A stretch of DNA of 64,000 nucleotides from Dirofilaria immitis. Lineage: Eukaryota > Nematoda > Chromadorea > Rhabditida > Onchocercidae. Each line of letters begins with the position of its first letter. Positions within the stretch are counted from its first letter, which is position 1. The notes below the pieces were generated by a model. That model saw only the letters and a program-made list of their open reading frames with translations, made no database searches and was not told the DNA's origin. The stretch is from NCBI GenBank assembly GCA_024305405.1, contig JAKNDB010000068.1, positions 11,591,501 to 11,655,500 on the forward strand, given 5' to 3'. Below are positions 26,150-39,200 of the stretch, in pieces. Made by a program: the position numbers and the translations under genes.

Positions 26150-26759
26150 TCACAAGATTGATGTTAAGCGATAAAAATCTTATCAAGTTTTGATTTGGTC
26201 GATTACGTAGACTAATTCATTTTCACATGAAATCTCCAAGATTTCCAATGATAAGGCAGTAGATTTTTAGATACATAATGGTGCTTCTAATATTTTTGTT
26301 TGAATATGCACTTTCTTACAAATAATTTGCCATTCTAACCTTTTTGACATTAACGAATGACCGATCCATTCACGAACAATCAATTTAGAGAAATTTTCGG
26401 AGTAACCTAATTTTTCTCTTTGATATTTGATGTAAAAAACATAAATAACATGAAGGTCAAAATTAGCACATCAATTCGAAGCAATGCCAGTATATTTTCG
26501 TCTAATCTGAATTCTATGATTATCATTAAATTTTCGATATCAATGAAGAAAGTAATAAAAATTTAAAAGTATACAATTTTGCATAAAGAAAATTGAATTT
26601 GAATTTGAGGAAAAACAGGTAATTTGATAGAAAACTTATACAAATCGTATAAATTATAGCCCATAGAAATAATTTGGTTATGATTTTATTTACTGATTTT
26701 CGAATTTTTAGTAATTTACTAAATTATAACATTAGTGATTTTAATTCGGTTTAGGATTA

Positions 26760-26760
<1 letters not shown>
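26150..26760 (-). pseudogene. Decayed duplicate of the 5' part of the SRX-like gene
   Basis: This segment aligns over about 600 bases with 20980-21600 (shared landmarks: AAGCGATA..AATC.TATCAAG, TTCACATGAAAT, CAAATAATTT, GCAATGCCA). It retains a version of exon 1 around 26464-26530, still reading M...E....LDENILALL, but the GTAAGT donor of the intact copy has become GTGCTA and exon 2 is mostly missing. The minus orientation is the same as the other copy. It reads as a remnant of a tandem or dispersed duplication. Confidence 0.6.

Positions 26761-26857
<97 letters not shown>
26761..26857. repeat. (CA)n microsatellite
   Basis: Almost 100 bases of CA with a single interruption (CAACA near 26821), at the edge of the receptor-gene duplicate. 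Confidence 0.95.
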
Positions 26858-26858
<1 letters not shown>

Positions 26859-27989
26859 TTACTACATATCAAAAATTAAATGATGTAATTAGTTAGTTGT
26901 ATGCAAAAATGTTAATGGCATTAATTTTTGGAGGACAATATAAACATGGCTTTTACTGCATATGTTATTTATTATTTGGTAGTCCAACAACACGATCGAT
27001 AATAGTTCACAATAGACGACAAATCAAATGATTGATCGGAGCAAAGAAGTAGAAGCAATAGAAGTGATGGTTGAATGAAAGGAAATTGATGATAACAACG
27101 AAAAATTACGATAAAGTATTGCTAACATATAAAAAACACTTTAGTTCATTTACTGCTTATTTGCATTTAATCCATACAGCTGTTTGTTTAATTCATATCA
27201 TTGTTTAATCCAAACCATTGAACAAGCACAATGTTGTGCTATGGTAAAACGACCGCTGCAAAGAATAGATACAGCACCGTAGTTAGCATTTAGACGACTA
27301 TTGTACTTTACGTTCATCTATCGTATACAGTGCATTCAATATACTACTGTATAAGCGCCACATTTGCGCTAGAGTACCTTTATAAAGCCTATTGTCGATT
27401 TAGCCGAATCACAATAGCAATAAGAATTAATTTCCAATCAACAACTAAGAACAAAGAGAAAGATCATTTCCCGAAATCGATAATAATAAATTTTCGAAAT
27501 GCTACCTATGAATGACAATAATTACTCTGCTTTTATAATCTTCTCTTCATGGGTTCTTCTTTCTTGATCCAACGTTGAAATTGGTGGTTAATAGATCCTT
27601 TTATTAATTTAATATATGTGATTAAAATATAAAATTCCATCGAAATACTCTAAATAAATAAAAGTTTAAAATAATAATCTTTTTTTCACTTTTTTTTTTT
27701 AAATTTTCCAAATTTTAAACTGTGTAGTAATACAATTATTTTGATTGCATTTTAACCGTTTACTATATTAATGTATTGAATTTTAAAGAAAAAAAATATT
27801 TATTCATTGCTTCTCACATCTTTTTTACAATTACTATATTTATAGTCCTTTTTGATGAGTTAAACAAATGATTATTATTTTTGATAAAATATAAACATAC
27901 CTTTTCATACATATATTTATTAATAATAAATATTATTAATAGTTTGTTATTATGTCATACAATAGGATACATTGTAATAAGAGTCAAAA

Positions 27990-28190
27990 GCGTTTTAAAA
28001 AACGATACTTTTTGCGATATGCATGCAGAAGTGATGGAATTGAAATAGAACCTAGAATAGCAATAGTCTGCAGTTAAATTTTGACCTCCGTTAATAACTA
28101 AAGAATATGAAAAAATCACAATCGCAATCATATAAGTCAAAAAGTTTTTAAAGATTGAGCAAACGAAGGAAGTTTGCATAATAATCAAGA
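27990..28190 (-). pseudogene. Possible receptor exon (helix 4 and second extracellular loop)
   Basis: An open frame on the minus strand contains a hydrophobic helix (FLTYMIAIVIFSYSLVI) followed by a cysteine-containing loop (DYCYSRFYFNSITSAC) and an AAAA|GTATCG donor. The arrangement resembles the helix 4/extracellular loop 2 part of SRX receptors. No acceptor is convincing and no partner exons were found, so it may be a relic of another receptor copy. Resemblance is weak and by eye. Confidence 0.3.
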
Positions 28191-28199
28191 AATGATCTG

Positions 28200-31100
28200 T
28201 ATTTTATGTTCGAAATAACAAAGATCAAGATCTCCAGTTATTTGTATAAGATAAGAATTATGTGTTTAAATCTGAAGTAAATATTATGTTTGTTCATCGT
28301 GCGAATAACAAAGTTTTATCTATTAAAAAGTTTTGGAAAAGTTATCTGTTTCAAATTATTATTTCTGAATAAAGTGAATAAGAATATGTGATAACCAAAC
28401 AAACCTATGGCAGTAGTAAAAAATGATATTAGAATATTTCTTTTAAAAAAACTATTTCCAAATATGGTACGATTTTTGCTATTATCTTAGATATATTCTG
28501 TACGTTTATTATATTATCATTGAACATTAAAAATTCGTTTTACCTTTCGTTTTTCATTATTTTATTTTAAATTACTTTACTATTTTTTAATTTCTTACTG
28601 CCAAAAATGTTAGTTATTATTTGCTAAATTATAAACATTTTTTTTTTTGTTACATATTTATTTATACAATAAAACTTATATTCTAAGCCTAAACCATTTT
28701 TGAATATAACTTTTACTCTTTTTCCTTAAATTTTAATTTTATTGTTATTTTATTTCTATATAAATAGTTATTGTTTAACTAATTATAAGCATTGTTAACA
28801 AATTTCAGGAATTTAGAATGATTGAAAGCGAAATTATCGTACTACAATAACAGATAAATAGAACATTTATGAAACCTATAATTCAGATAGCATATGAATG
28901 AATGTTTTGGAACGAATCAATATAGTACTAGCAACCAAATGCAATAATAAATTGATTTGTGCAGTTTCATTAACAGAATTGATTTTTTGAAATTAATTAC
29001 CTGGGCGGGTAAAATATTGCAAAGAAATCTTACTAAATTCTAGGCCTGTAAAATGAAAGATGCCATAATAAATGCAAAAAAGTAGCTGAGAATTCGACAT
29101 GGAACTTTTCTGAATGAATTATGCAGAAATCATCGAAAACAAAAATTGGTACCCTTTATCTAGTTTAATCGAAAATATTAACTGAAATTATCGCATCGCA
29201 GCAATTTGTATTGATATGAATCATGACTTGCATTTATGATTTGAAGAAAATTAGAAGCGAGAAACGTACTACTTAAATCAAAATGATTCAGTTTACATTC
29301 AATTTCGTCATGCCAAATTGATGATTTGGTCATTTCCCAAATTATAAGTAATATTTCAAATTAGCAGCTAGTAGTTTTATATTACAACATTTAATGCTCT
29401 TCTTCCTGACTCTTTTAATAAACGACTAAAAATACTACAACCCAAAGCTTATGATAAAGAGATATAAGCCATGGGCTCTCTTGGCACTCCACGGTTTCTG
29501 CCGAAAAAAATGAGGTGCAGAATGCTTATTGTGCCTTTATTTGGCGAAAGATTTTGTGCTGTCTAAACGATTTCCATCTTGAAATATCGATTGTTTGTAC
29601 ACTCTTGCGTTTTGCTCTATTTACGATTTTTTAGACCTTTCGCTTCAAATTTTCCTCAACTTTTTTCAGTCACTTTTTTCTTAAGCAAGTCTAGAAGAAT
29701 CTTTATTAGTCTGAATATTTTATTATGTTCATTAGATTATTGAAAATATCCTTTTTCGAGCTATTAAAAAACTATGAAAAATTTGATATTATTCATAACA
29801 GTTAAAACTCTTTCTATTGCTCTTTCAATAGTTAATTTAGAGAAGCTCTGAAAGCAATAAAATTAAGAATCAATTTAAGAGTAAAAAGAATTTACCTATT
29901 TTGTGCATATTTCTGAATTAAGAAGATAATTAGAAATCTATTTTTGAATATCCCAGACATAAAATATATTCGGAAAAATTAGCTTCTTTGTCATTCATAT
30001 GCATATTTTAAAGAATATCTTTAACAAAATCACAATTGAAGCAAAGCAAATCCACAATTATCAACGAAATTATGTCATTACTATGGTATTCTAAATATTA
30101 CTTACAGATAATCATTGCAAAAATAATTCGAATTGCCATATAAATTTTTTCCCGCATTTCATGCATAATTATATTATCATATTACTAACATGAAGAAACT
30201 CATACTTTTTGTTTTAATTTTAATCTTATTTGTAATTTGGCTGTCGCCCAGAATTTATAATTTATCATATCTTTTACGATAAACTGAGAACAGATTTCGT
30301 GCAATACCATTTTAAGCATTAAATTTGAAAGAAGGTATCATAATTTTAAAAAATATTGCAGCTGAAACTGAAAATATTATAAATAATCTCATTTGGAAAA
30401 TCTCATCATCAGAGTGGAATGATAAATTTAAATATTCATTAGCAATTTAACGTAACATCGTACTTTTCATTTCCAGTTTCTTCCAGATCGTTACTGCAAA
30501 TCTTGATCAATAAAGTTCAAAAAAAAAAATCAAGTCATATCATCAATGAAAATTCTAAAAAATGAAGCATGCAAATTCTGTCGTCAGATGATTTGTGCAT
30601 AACTCTCTTAGAAAAATTTCATGTGGAGTTCTTAATGAAGAACTAATGTTATTATGATATATTCCATCGTACTATTTAAAATTCGATAACATTTTTTTGA
30701 AATATCTTCCTTGCTTAGGTCATTAATTTCAAAAAATCATTCTAATAAGTAATTATTGCAAATTATAAACATATTCCTTATTGCATTTGATTGCTATTAT
30801 TATTTTACTGATTCATTCCAACACATTCATTTATGCGTTTTTGAATCAAATATTCTACAAATAATCCATTGACTTATTTATTGTTATTGTTATTGTTATA
30901 CAGCATGTACTGTCGCTTCGGATCGTTTGATTTTGTTGAATAAATATATGGAAAAAATATTAATGTTTTAGCTAAATAACAGTCAATGTTTTTGACAAAA
31001 AAAAAGAGTAAACAAAAAAATATTAAAGCGATTTAAAAGAATCAAAAAAATGTTTATTGCTCAAAAATATTAAAGTAATATCACAAAATGCATCTGAAGA

Positions 31101-31574
31101 GTAAAAGACACAACATCGTATGCTGAAAATATTTGTTTTTCTTCAAAAATTGTTTAAATAATAAATAATAAACTTTATGAATTTTTTACATAATTAAAAA
31201 CATTTAATTTCACTTAAAAATTGAAATATTAATAAGAAAATATATTGAATATTCTTAATGCAATTCAATTCTTTGTTGAAATTTGTAATTCAAACTGTGA
31301 GCTATCCATTTCATTTCATTCTGCAGACATTTTCATTTTGCAAAAAATAAAAACAAAAAAAAACGAAACATTGGAATAAGGTAGAATAAGTATCAAATAA
31401 ATAGATGATCAAATCCGATTGCTTTAGGCAATTTTCCAAATTATTAATTTTTTTAATTGAGTGCGTGTTGAAAGAAGTGCGGTAATGAATAATTCAATAT
31501 TCATCTTGGCCCAGTCCTATTGAAAATTTCTATTTCCACTCTAGATTTGGTAGATATAATGGCATTGTTCAAAC
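28200..31574. other. Intergenic region without a recognised gene
   Basis: AT-rich with no supported exon. A slightly GC-richer patch at 29450-29600 has no open frame or RNA fold I could assign. Confidence 0.5.
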
Positions 31575-31754
31575 CTCTATTGTTGTAGCCCACAGACGTT
31601 GTTTAGTACCATAGTCATTTAAGAAATTTGAGAATACCTTGCATAAAAGAGATTTTGGAAACAAATGTGCTCCCAAAAGATTTTGCATATCGGCTATAAT
31701 CTTATGTGACGCGTCAACGAGATTTGCTATTTGAGTATTATCCAACAGTTTACT
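31575..31754 (-). CDS. Orphan exon of unknown function
   Basis: A 180-base open stretch between a TTTCAAG acceptor and a GAG|GTTTGA donor encodes about 60 residues, including DMQNLLGAHLFPKSLLCKVF and an NDYGTKQRLWATTIE end. Codon variety is higher than in surrounding DNA. The open frame continues 5' into a hydrophobic segment, so the exon could instead begin further right. No neighbouring exon joins it and I do not recognise the family. Confidence 0.3.
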
Positions 31755-31841
31755 GCTTGAAAGCAAAAAATAAAATGAAATGCTTGAAAATAAAATGAAA
31801 ATCAGGAAGTATATTCTCGAATAATAACAGATTGAACTCAA

Positions 31842-34800
31842 AGATTCACATTATGTTGAAATGAAATTTAATTGAAAAACTAATTTGATAATCTGAGCAA
31901 CAATTCAAACTAATTTAGTAGAAGTAAAATTATTAATATCAACTTATAGAACTAAAAATTTTTAAAAATACTCTTAATAATTATAATGATGAAATAGAGA
32001 GGATCTATATGATAAAATCGTCAGTTCACTGATTTAAATGATAAGACAAGAAAGAGATCGGAATATTGCCATCAGCGTGTGCTGGCTGGTTAGCACAAAT
32101 TATTACGTATTGTTTGAAAAAGCTCGTCCAATAGTTATTATTTTTAGTGCATTTAACTTTTCTCGTTGATTTGATGGGACATTCAGAATTCGCTTCGATT
32201 CTTCATTTCATTTGTAGGCAAAATAGTTTTGGACAGACCCCATTCCGTCTAAGATTTTTAACTACGGCATGACATTTCATTGAATATGTCGAACATCGAT
32301 CTTTTGAAAGGATATTCATTATTTCTAGTTACTTATCGATATTCCGACGACACTTTTAAAAAGAAATTAACTAACCAATTCCAAACAAATATTCCGAAAA
32401 TCTTGTAAATTTGACTTTTTTTTCAATCTATACGTCATAATTTTAGCTTATTCTCATTGTTAAATATCAAACTTTCTTATTTATGAAATTATAAATTCTT
32501 TCAATCCTCTTAGCATTATATAAATATTCCTGGAATATAGATTTTCAGAAGAACTAATATTTCTTGCCAGGAATAATTATAAATGACGGGATTACAACTC
32601 CCATCCCATTGTTTGATAAATGTGCTCATTTATATTAGCATAATTATCAAATTATTATCAAAATGCAGCGCGTTTTCTAAATTAGCCCTTTTTGAAATGA
32701 ATCGCAAGACCAGATCACTTCAACTTTCCTTCCCTTACTAGATTCCTACTGTTTCTTATGAATTCCCGAAAAAGACTTTTTTACTAAAAGTGTTGAAAGG
32801 ACAATATAAGCAAATAAATTCACACTTTAACATTGGTAAATATCTTTAATAATTTTGGTGATTTTCAGCAACTATTTTATTTTTATAAAAATAAAATCGC
32901 TATTATCATTGAAGGACGAAATATTTGGTTAACCGCGTAAAATCCCAAATATTTTTGATAGGATAGCGGATTTCATTTCTTAGCAAACTTTTCCGTAATG
33001 ACTTCCTATAAACATCAGGTACTCAAATTTCTTAAATTTAATACGATGCAAACTTTATTTATTATTTGTGATGAATAATTTTCCAAAAGGAATTGTTTAA
33101 TTGTTTGGAAAATTTCTAAATGGTAAAGTTCGTCTCCGAAATATATGAATTTTCTAAGAAATAAGAAGTAGTATCTACTAAGAGTAGTAGCTCCTTATCT
33201 CAGTACATTTTGTCGACGCTTTTTTAGTTTTCTTGTTTCACTCCTTGGAAAACGAATTTCAAACTTGGATAATTGAATTTTATTACAATAAACTTGAATA
33301 CACTAACGGACGCAGCGAATACAATATCAATAAAACAAATTCAATGACATCAATAAGACAATTTTAATGATGGTATCATAATAAAAAGAAAAGGGATGCC
33401 AATAATCCCCGACATGGTCCATCATCGACTTCGTTAAAGTACATCCTTTTATAATGGCTTTGGTGTTCAGGACCTTCTTCCTCGTAGATAGAAGATCCTG
33501 GTAGTTCTGCGATTAAAAGACGTAGCGACATTGTTAGAGCGTGGAAAATGGAGCTTTTTTAGAGCTCATAGACAAAGGCCGACAATTTTAGCTTACATTT
33601 TAAATTATACAGTAAAGATGCAAGTACAATATATACCCAGCAATGTTAAATCTAAAGGAATCATTAAGTCTCTGCTTTTTTTTACGATTTCAGTGATTGT
33701 ACATTAAGATTTCAATAAAATTTTGTATCAATAATAACTTTGTTTATCGTTGGAAGATAATTTTATTATCATTGTTCTTTCAACTTTCTTAATAGTATTT
33801 GTATTTTATAATTCAATAATATTTGTATTTTATATTTATTTATTGCATGTAAGATTAATAATGCTCTATTAATAAATATTTTGCGATTATCTCAAAAAGC
33901 AAATGATACTATTTGTCATATTATTTAAAATTGTATGACCATATAGGTACGGTTTTATTTTTTTCTATTGTAATAGAATTCTTTTTTTTTAAATCCGAAT
34001 AACAAATATATTTTTAATTTCATTAAAATGGAATTTAAATATGTATTCAATGAAGACGATAATTTTAAAAAGAAACTTATTATAATTTTAATTACTTTAA
34101 AAACTCTATATATTTATACATATTATCTTTTGATTCGACATGAATGAGAGTATAACTAATATTTGTTGAATGTACCAGGATGCATTCATCCATATTCGTT
34201 CAAATAATATGAATGTGAGAAAAATATAGGAATTAGAGTAGATCCAAAACGAAAAGATGAAGAATTGAATTTACACCATTTATAATTAATGCTTGTATCA
34301 AAAAATCAGTGATTGTCCCTTTATAGATAATATTATTGTCGTTAAATGGCAATGATAATTTACCATCAGTGACAATAATATTACTCTTAATCATTGATTT
34401 CTTGATATAATTACTAATGGAATGCGAGAACCAGACATAAAAAAATTGTGATTATATATAATCAATATTGAATTGGAAATATTGAATTTTAAATCTTCTA
34501 AAATATTTAGATACTTATTTGTACGTGTTCTATAAATCAGATTCGCAAAACATTTTATCGTTTAAAATTGTAATCAAAAAATAAAGACAAAAAGGAACTT
34601 TTAATTGCTCTGTTTTCTGGAATAATTTCCAGAAAATACCGACAAATATATATTAAAATCCTAAAATCTACGATATCAAAACAAATTATTTTATTTAAGC
34701 TACCTGTTCGCTAAACTTACAATGAATCGGACCCCTTCGTCTTTGTTAACCGCTGAATACTATTGCAGTTCTTTCCTTACTTAAAACTTTGAAAAAGATA

Positions 34801-36262
34801 TATGCTGTTGACCGACTTAGAGCAAGTCCACAGTTGTTACAGCATCTAAATTTTGATGAGGTCTCCATTAGACCAGGTTTTCAATGAATCATAATTATTG
34901 CTGAATAAGTATTATCATCGCATCATCGTCATCATCATTATCGAATAATAATTATACGAAGTTGCTGCAATCTCTCCTTTTTCTTTTCAACTTAATGCAT
35001 TCAGTGGTGCTCTCTATCTGACAGTCCGTCCTACATCCTCTTATTACTCCTCGCTGTTCCGACCTTCAGAATCAATCGCATTTCAGTAATTGTCACTTCA
35101 TGTATTGTCCCTAAGTCGATTATGCTATTAATATGCACTTCTGTACTAATCTTATTATTTAATATATTATGCAAGCAATATCCTATTAATGTGATTTTAT
35201 TTCTTAAGATTAAAATTTAGTAATTCATTTTTAACTAATTAAAGTTAGCGGCAGCAAATATCTGAACAGAATTTTCTATAAAAATGAATTAAATTGAAAT
35301 CGTTTCGGGAGAAATTCCAAGTTATAGATTACATCCTAAGGATAATTTTATTTATTTAGAAAAGCAGTGCAGAAAATAATTTAATGAATTCATCATGTAT
35401 TACTTCTGACCAATTTTTCTAGACTACATGCCTATCTTCTCTATTATTTTTTGGTACTTTTATAAGATTATTAGTTTCATGTCGTTTGTGCCAAAAACTT
35501 TGCCTTGCTTAGTAATTAAACTTTTTTTTACTGTATATTATATAAACTTAAATTTGAAATTCGCTTGTTTTTAGCTATGCTAATGGAACTGAAGATACGT
35601 TGAATCGCTTAATGTCCGATGTCATCGAAAACAATTCCTGAAATTCTATCGAAGAGTATTGACATTGAAAATGCTTATGCAACTATAAGTTACAAAAAAA
35701 AGCAATAGATAATAATACAGCGAAATTTGCAACATTAACGAAGACAGTACGTATCAATTTTTCCTAATTTACATAAAAGTACCAAAAAGAAAGAAAATGC
35801 AATTCTTTTTCTTTTGTGCTGGTTGGTTCATCTGAGCTTATTTCTCTTTTTCCATTTCGAATGAGTGATTTTTTTTTTTAAATATTATTTCATACTAAAT
35901 CAACTGATTAGGAACAGGAATTTTTCAGTAAAGCAAACTTAGCTTAGCGAAGAAAATTGATTTGCAATTAAATCCAAAAATTAAGGGCAATGTATTGAAT
36001 CTCCGGAATTCTTATTATAATATTTAAGAAAAGGTAACAGGACAAATAATACTAAAAGAATTTTATTAACTAAAGAATTTCTGCTTCTAAATTTTAAGAG
36101 ACACCACAACATTAACAAATTTTAAATGTTTTTTGCTTCGATTTTGCATAGAACATTTCACTCATAAGTAATGCTGATCATACAATATATTATTTAACAG
36201 AAGTTTACTTCATCTGAACCCAAAAATTCACAATAAAAATCAACAAAACTTGAACGTCCTAG
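31842..36262. other. Mostly uncharacterised region upstream of the PHLPP-like gene
   Basis: Apart from the small ORF at 33376-33531, nothing firm. The missing 5' exon(s) of the PHLPP-like gene should lie towards the right end. An open stretch after a TTTTTAG acceptor at about 35576-35690 is a candidate, but I could not close its phase with the next exon. Confidence 0.45.
33376..33531 (-). CDS. Small ORF, 51 codons, unknown
   Basis: A complete ATG-to-TGA frame in a GC-richer patch (33400-33600), beginning MSLRLLIAELPGSS and containing EVDDGPCRGLLASLFF. The DDGPCRG part recalls the D.GPCR. stretch of Kunitz domains, but only one cysteine is present, so a functional Kunitz domain is excluded. 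It could be an exon fragment or a chance frame. Confidence 0.25.
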   Translation of the reverse strand: MSLRLLIAELPGSSIYEEEGPEHQSHYKRMYFNEVDDGPCRGLLASLFFLL

Positions 36263-39200
36263 GGTATTCGCAAACGAGAATGGCTAGAATCGGGTAAAGA
36301 ACATGGTTTTCTCCGGCTTTATGCACCAACTAGATCACGATCTTTAATTTATCCAGTAACGCTTCAAACAACTGTTCAAGATATTTGCTCCATTTTGGGT
36401 TTTGAAGGCTTGTATCTTCAAATTGGTGGATATAAAATCAGGCAAGCATTATACCAGGATTTTATTTCATTTTTTAATCGTATATAATTATAAACATTTT
36501 CTTTTGACATTTCTGCCTCGATGAACTTTGCGATTCAATTTTATGTTTTCCTAATCGTATTACTATGTTATATTGTGACATTTTATACTAACTGAAATAA
36601 AATAACATATTTATAATGTATTCATTCTTTAAATATTATGATATAAAAAATTATCCATCATGAACATGTTAATTTAAATATGTCATAATGGTACTTTTTC
36701 TTATTTGTATTATAAATAATTTTTAAATTTATCACTTTTTAATTATTTTTTATTTGAAGTAATTTGGCAGCAGAAGCACATCCATTACAATTGCAAAATC
36801 AAATTTTATTAAATATCGGATATGAAACAGTAACAGAATGTATGGCTGTTGGCGATGCTGCACATCTAACTCACCTTTTTTGTTTTTTATAGGTAAATTA
36901 TTAATATATTTTATTTATTTTGTGAAAATAAAATAATATATCTCTAAAATAATACGAAAGAATTTCGTAATAAAACGAGCAATATATTCTTTATCTTTCA
37001 TTCGATCTTTTTTTGTGACATCAACTTGGTATAATGTTTTGTTAGAATTATTGGATTAAAATTTAATTAAATTAATTTTAAGCATTTCTAAGATTGTATA
37101 TAAAATAAATTTATCAAGTATGATAAAATTTTGAAGTTTAAAAATTCAGGGCGTCCAGAGCAAACGGCTGATGGAAGAGCATCTAATGAAATACTCATAG
37201 CGTGGTGCCGTGTACGCAAAGGTCGACTGCTGCAGAAATGGACCAAACGTCGTTGTACACTTTACAATGGAACGATTCGTATCGAATATGGTTTTGACTT
37301 TTTCTGGCTTTACTTATTTTTATTTTTTCCACGTCATTTATTGATTTTTACTTCATTTAATTTTTCATAAATTAACATTTCTCATAAATGTGCTCGCCAC
37401 ATCAGAAAGCTAACAAATTTTGTTAGCTTTCTGAATTTTTAATTCATAAATTTCTTCTTATTAATTAGGCATTTCACTTAATGATATATTTTTTTATGAT
37501 TTCTTATGGTTTAATCATAAATTTCATGTATTTTACAAGTTTTAAATATTCTGAAAAAATTCGTATAATTTTTGCAAGTCTTTCCAGATGATGGTGACGA
37601 AATTTTGCTACTTAGTAGGTATCGGGTTGATGTAACAGAAGGAAATCGAGGAAAGCATCTCCGCCTTACAGATTCTTCCAACATTTATAGCTTCCATTTT
37701 GAAGCAATCGGTGAAATGAACCTTTGGCTTACTCGTCTGTTACAGGTTTTTTTCTTTTTTCAGAATATTATAGTGAGAAAAAGGAAAAATTTACAACTTA
37801 TGGAAATTATCTTTTTCCATTGATAAATTTAGGTCGCTCCATTAATAAATTTAGGTCGCATATGAACGAATCATTTTGGATATTATAGCAAAGTAAGTAA
37901 ATTATATCTAACTTAAATTTTATATGCTTAAACTTTATGATTATGGATATGTCAAGTTACCGCTTACTTGCAGATTCACTTATTAATTTGATTACTATTT
38001 ATGTACATGCAGAAAATGAGGGAATGAGTTTCAGATTCAGATGGCACCAGTTTGTGATTTAAGTGACCATCGTTTACTACTTCTGCCAGATCAACTATTT
38101 TCGGTTGGCATAATTCGCCAAATTGTTACACTTAATTTGCGTAGGAATTCATTACAATTTCGTCCAAGTAAGGTAAATTTGAAATCGTTAGCAGGAGAAA
38201 GATTGCACTTAGCTGACAAAAACTATATCGCATTCTTCCATCCATATCAAACCTATCCGTTCATGAAAAGATGCTTTTGTTGTGGATTTCTTGTAATACT
38301 AACTGCAGAGTTATGAATGGTTTTTTTTTTTATAGTAATATCCGTTCCTGGAGGGATGTCGTGATACTATTTAACTGAATACAAAGATAAGAACGAATAA
38401 TATATCATAATACAAAAGTAGATATAAAGATAAGAACGAAAAGATTTCGAGATAAAAGTAGTTTGTTACTTGGATAAAATTATTTTATAACATTATCGAC
38501 AACTTTTCGAAGAAATTCAGTATTAAAGATTACTGATGTAAAATTTTATGATATTATTTCCCATTGATATTTCAATTTGTGGTATAGGGATAATTGAATA
38601 GATAAAGTAAGTAGATATATTTGTGTTTATCCATTACATAGAGGTTAAAAAAACAAAAAAATTTTGATAGTTAATTAAAAATAAAATAATATTAATTGGT
38701 AACATTATGAAGTGAAAATTTCAGTCGAAAATCATAAATGAGCATTTCATCTAAAAACTTTAAACATAAAATAGAATATTATCTCTTATTCCATCCTTCC
38801 TTTTCATTTCAATTCGATATTTGCTGGTAAAATGGGATCAATAATGACCATGTTTAAACGATAGCCACATATTAATCATCTTTTGCTGCTTTTTTTAGCA
38901 ATTTAAAATTAGAACTTTCTGTAGCTAAATGTTAAAGTATACTATACAGTAATTTTTAACATTTCCATCATTACAGGCTCAATTCCGAATCGTATAAAAT
39001 CATGTATAAATATTTTGCTGCATATGGATTTCTTGTTTAAAAATTTGCCACAATAATAAGATGAGAACTGATTAATCCTAGGAAAGCTTTTAGAATTAAT
39101 TGATTTATTCTTAAAATTATGGTGGAATTGCAGATTCAAAATCCGCTTCTGGGATGGCTTGATGATGTAGGACGTTTACGTTCTCTGCGTTCGCTTAATA

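Larger units (their letters stand above)
36263..36892 (+). other. RA-like N-terminal region of the PHLPP-like protein
   Basis: Exons 1-2 encode REWLESGKEHGFLRLY, TTVQDICSILGF and LLNIGYETVTECM, matching the region before the PH domain in vertebrate PHLPP (a small ubiquitin-like fold, then a link into the PH domain). Exon 2 finishes in a frame that reads a TAG at 36890-36892 unless one base is added in the T6 runs just before it. Confidence 0.65.

Noticed and set aside
29450..29600. Slightly GC-richer patch considered as an snRNA, tRNA or 5S gene
   Set aside because: No A/B box pair, no cloverleaf and no match to conserved 5S or splice-leader sequence that I could recognise.
35570..35700. Candidate upstream exon of the PHLPP-like gene
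   Set aside because: Open for about 30 codons after a good acceptor, but the phase to the 36263 exon does not close and no resemblance to PHLPP was seen.
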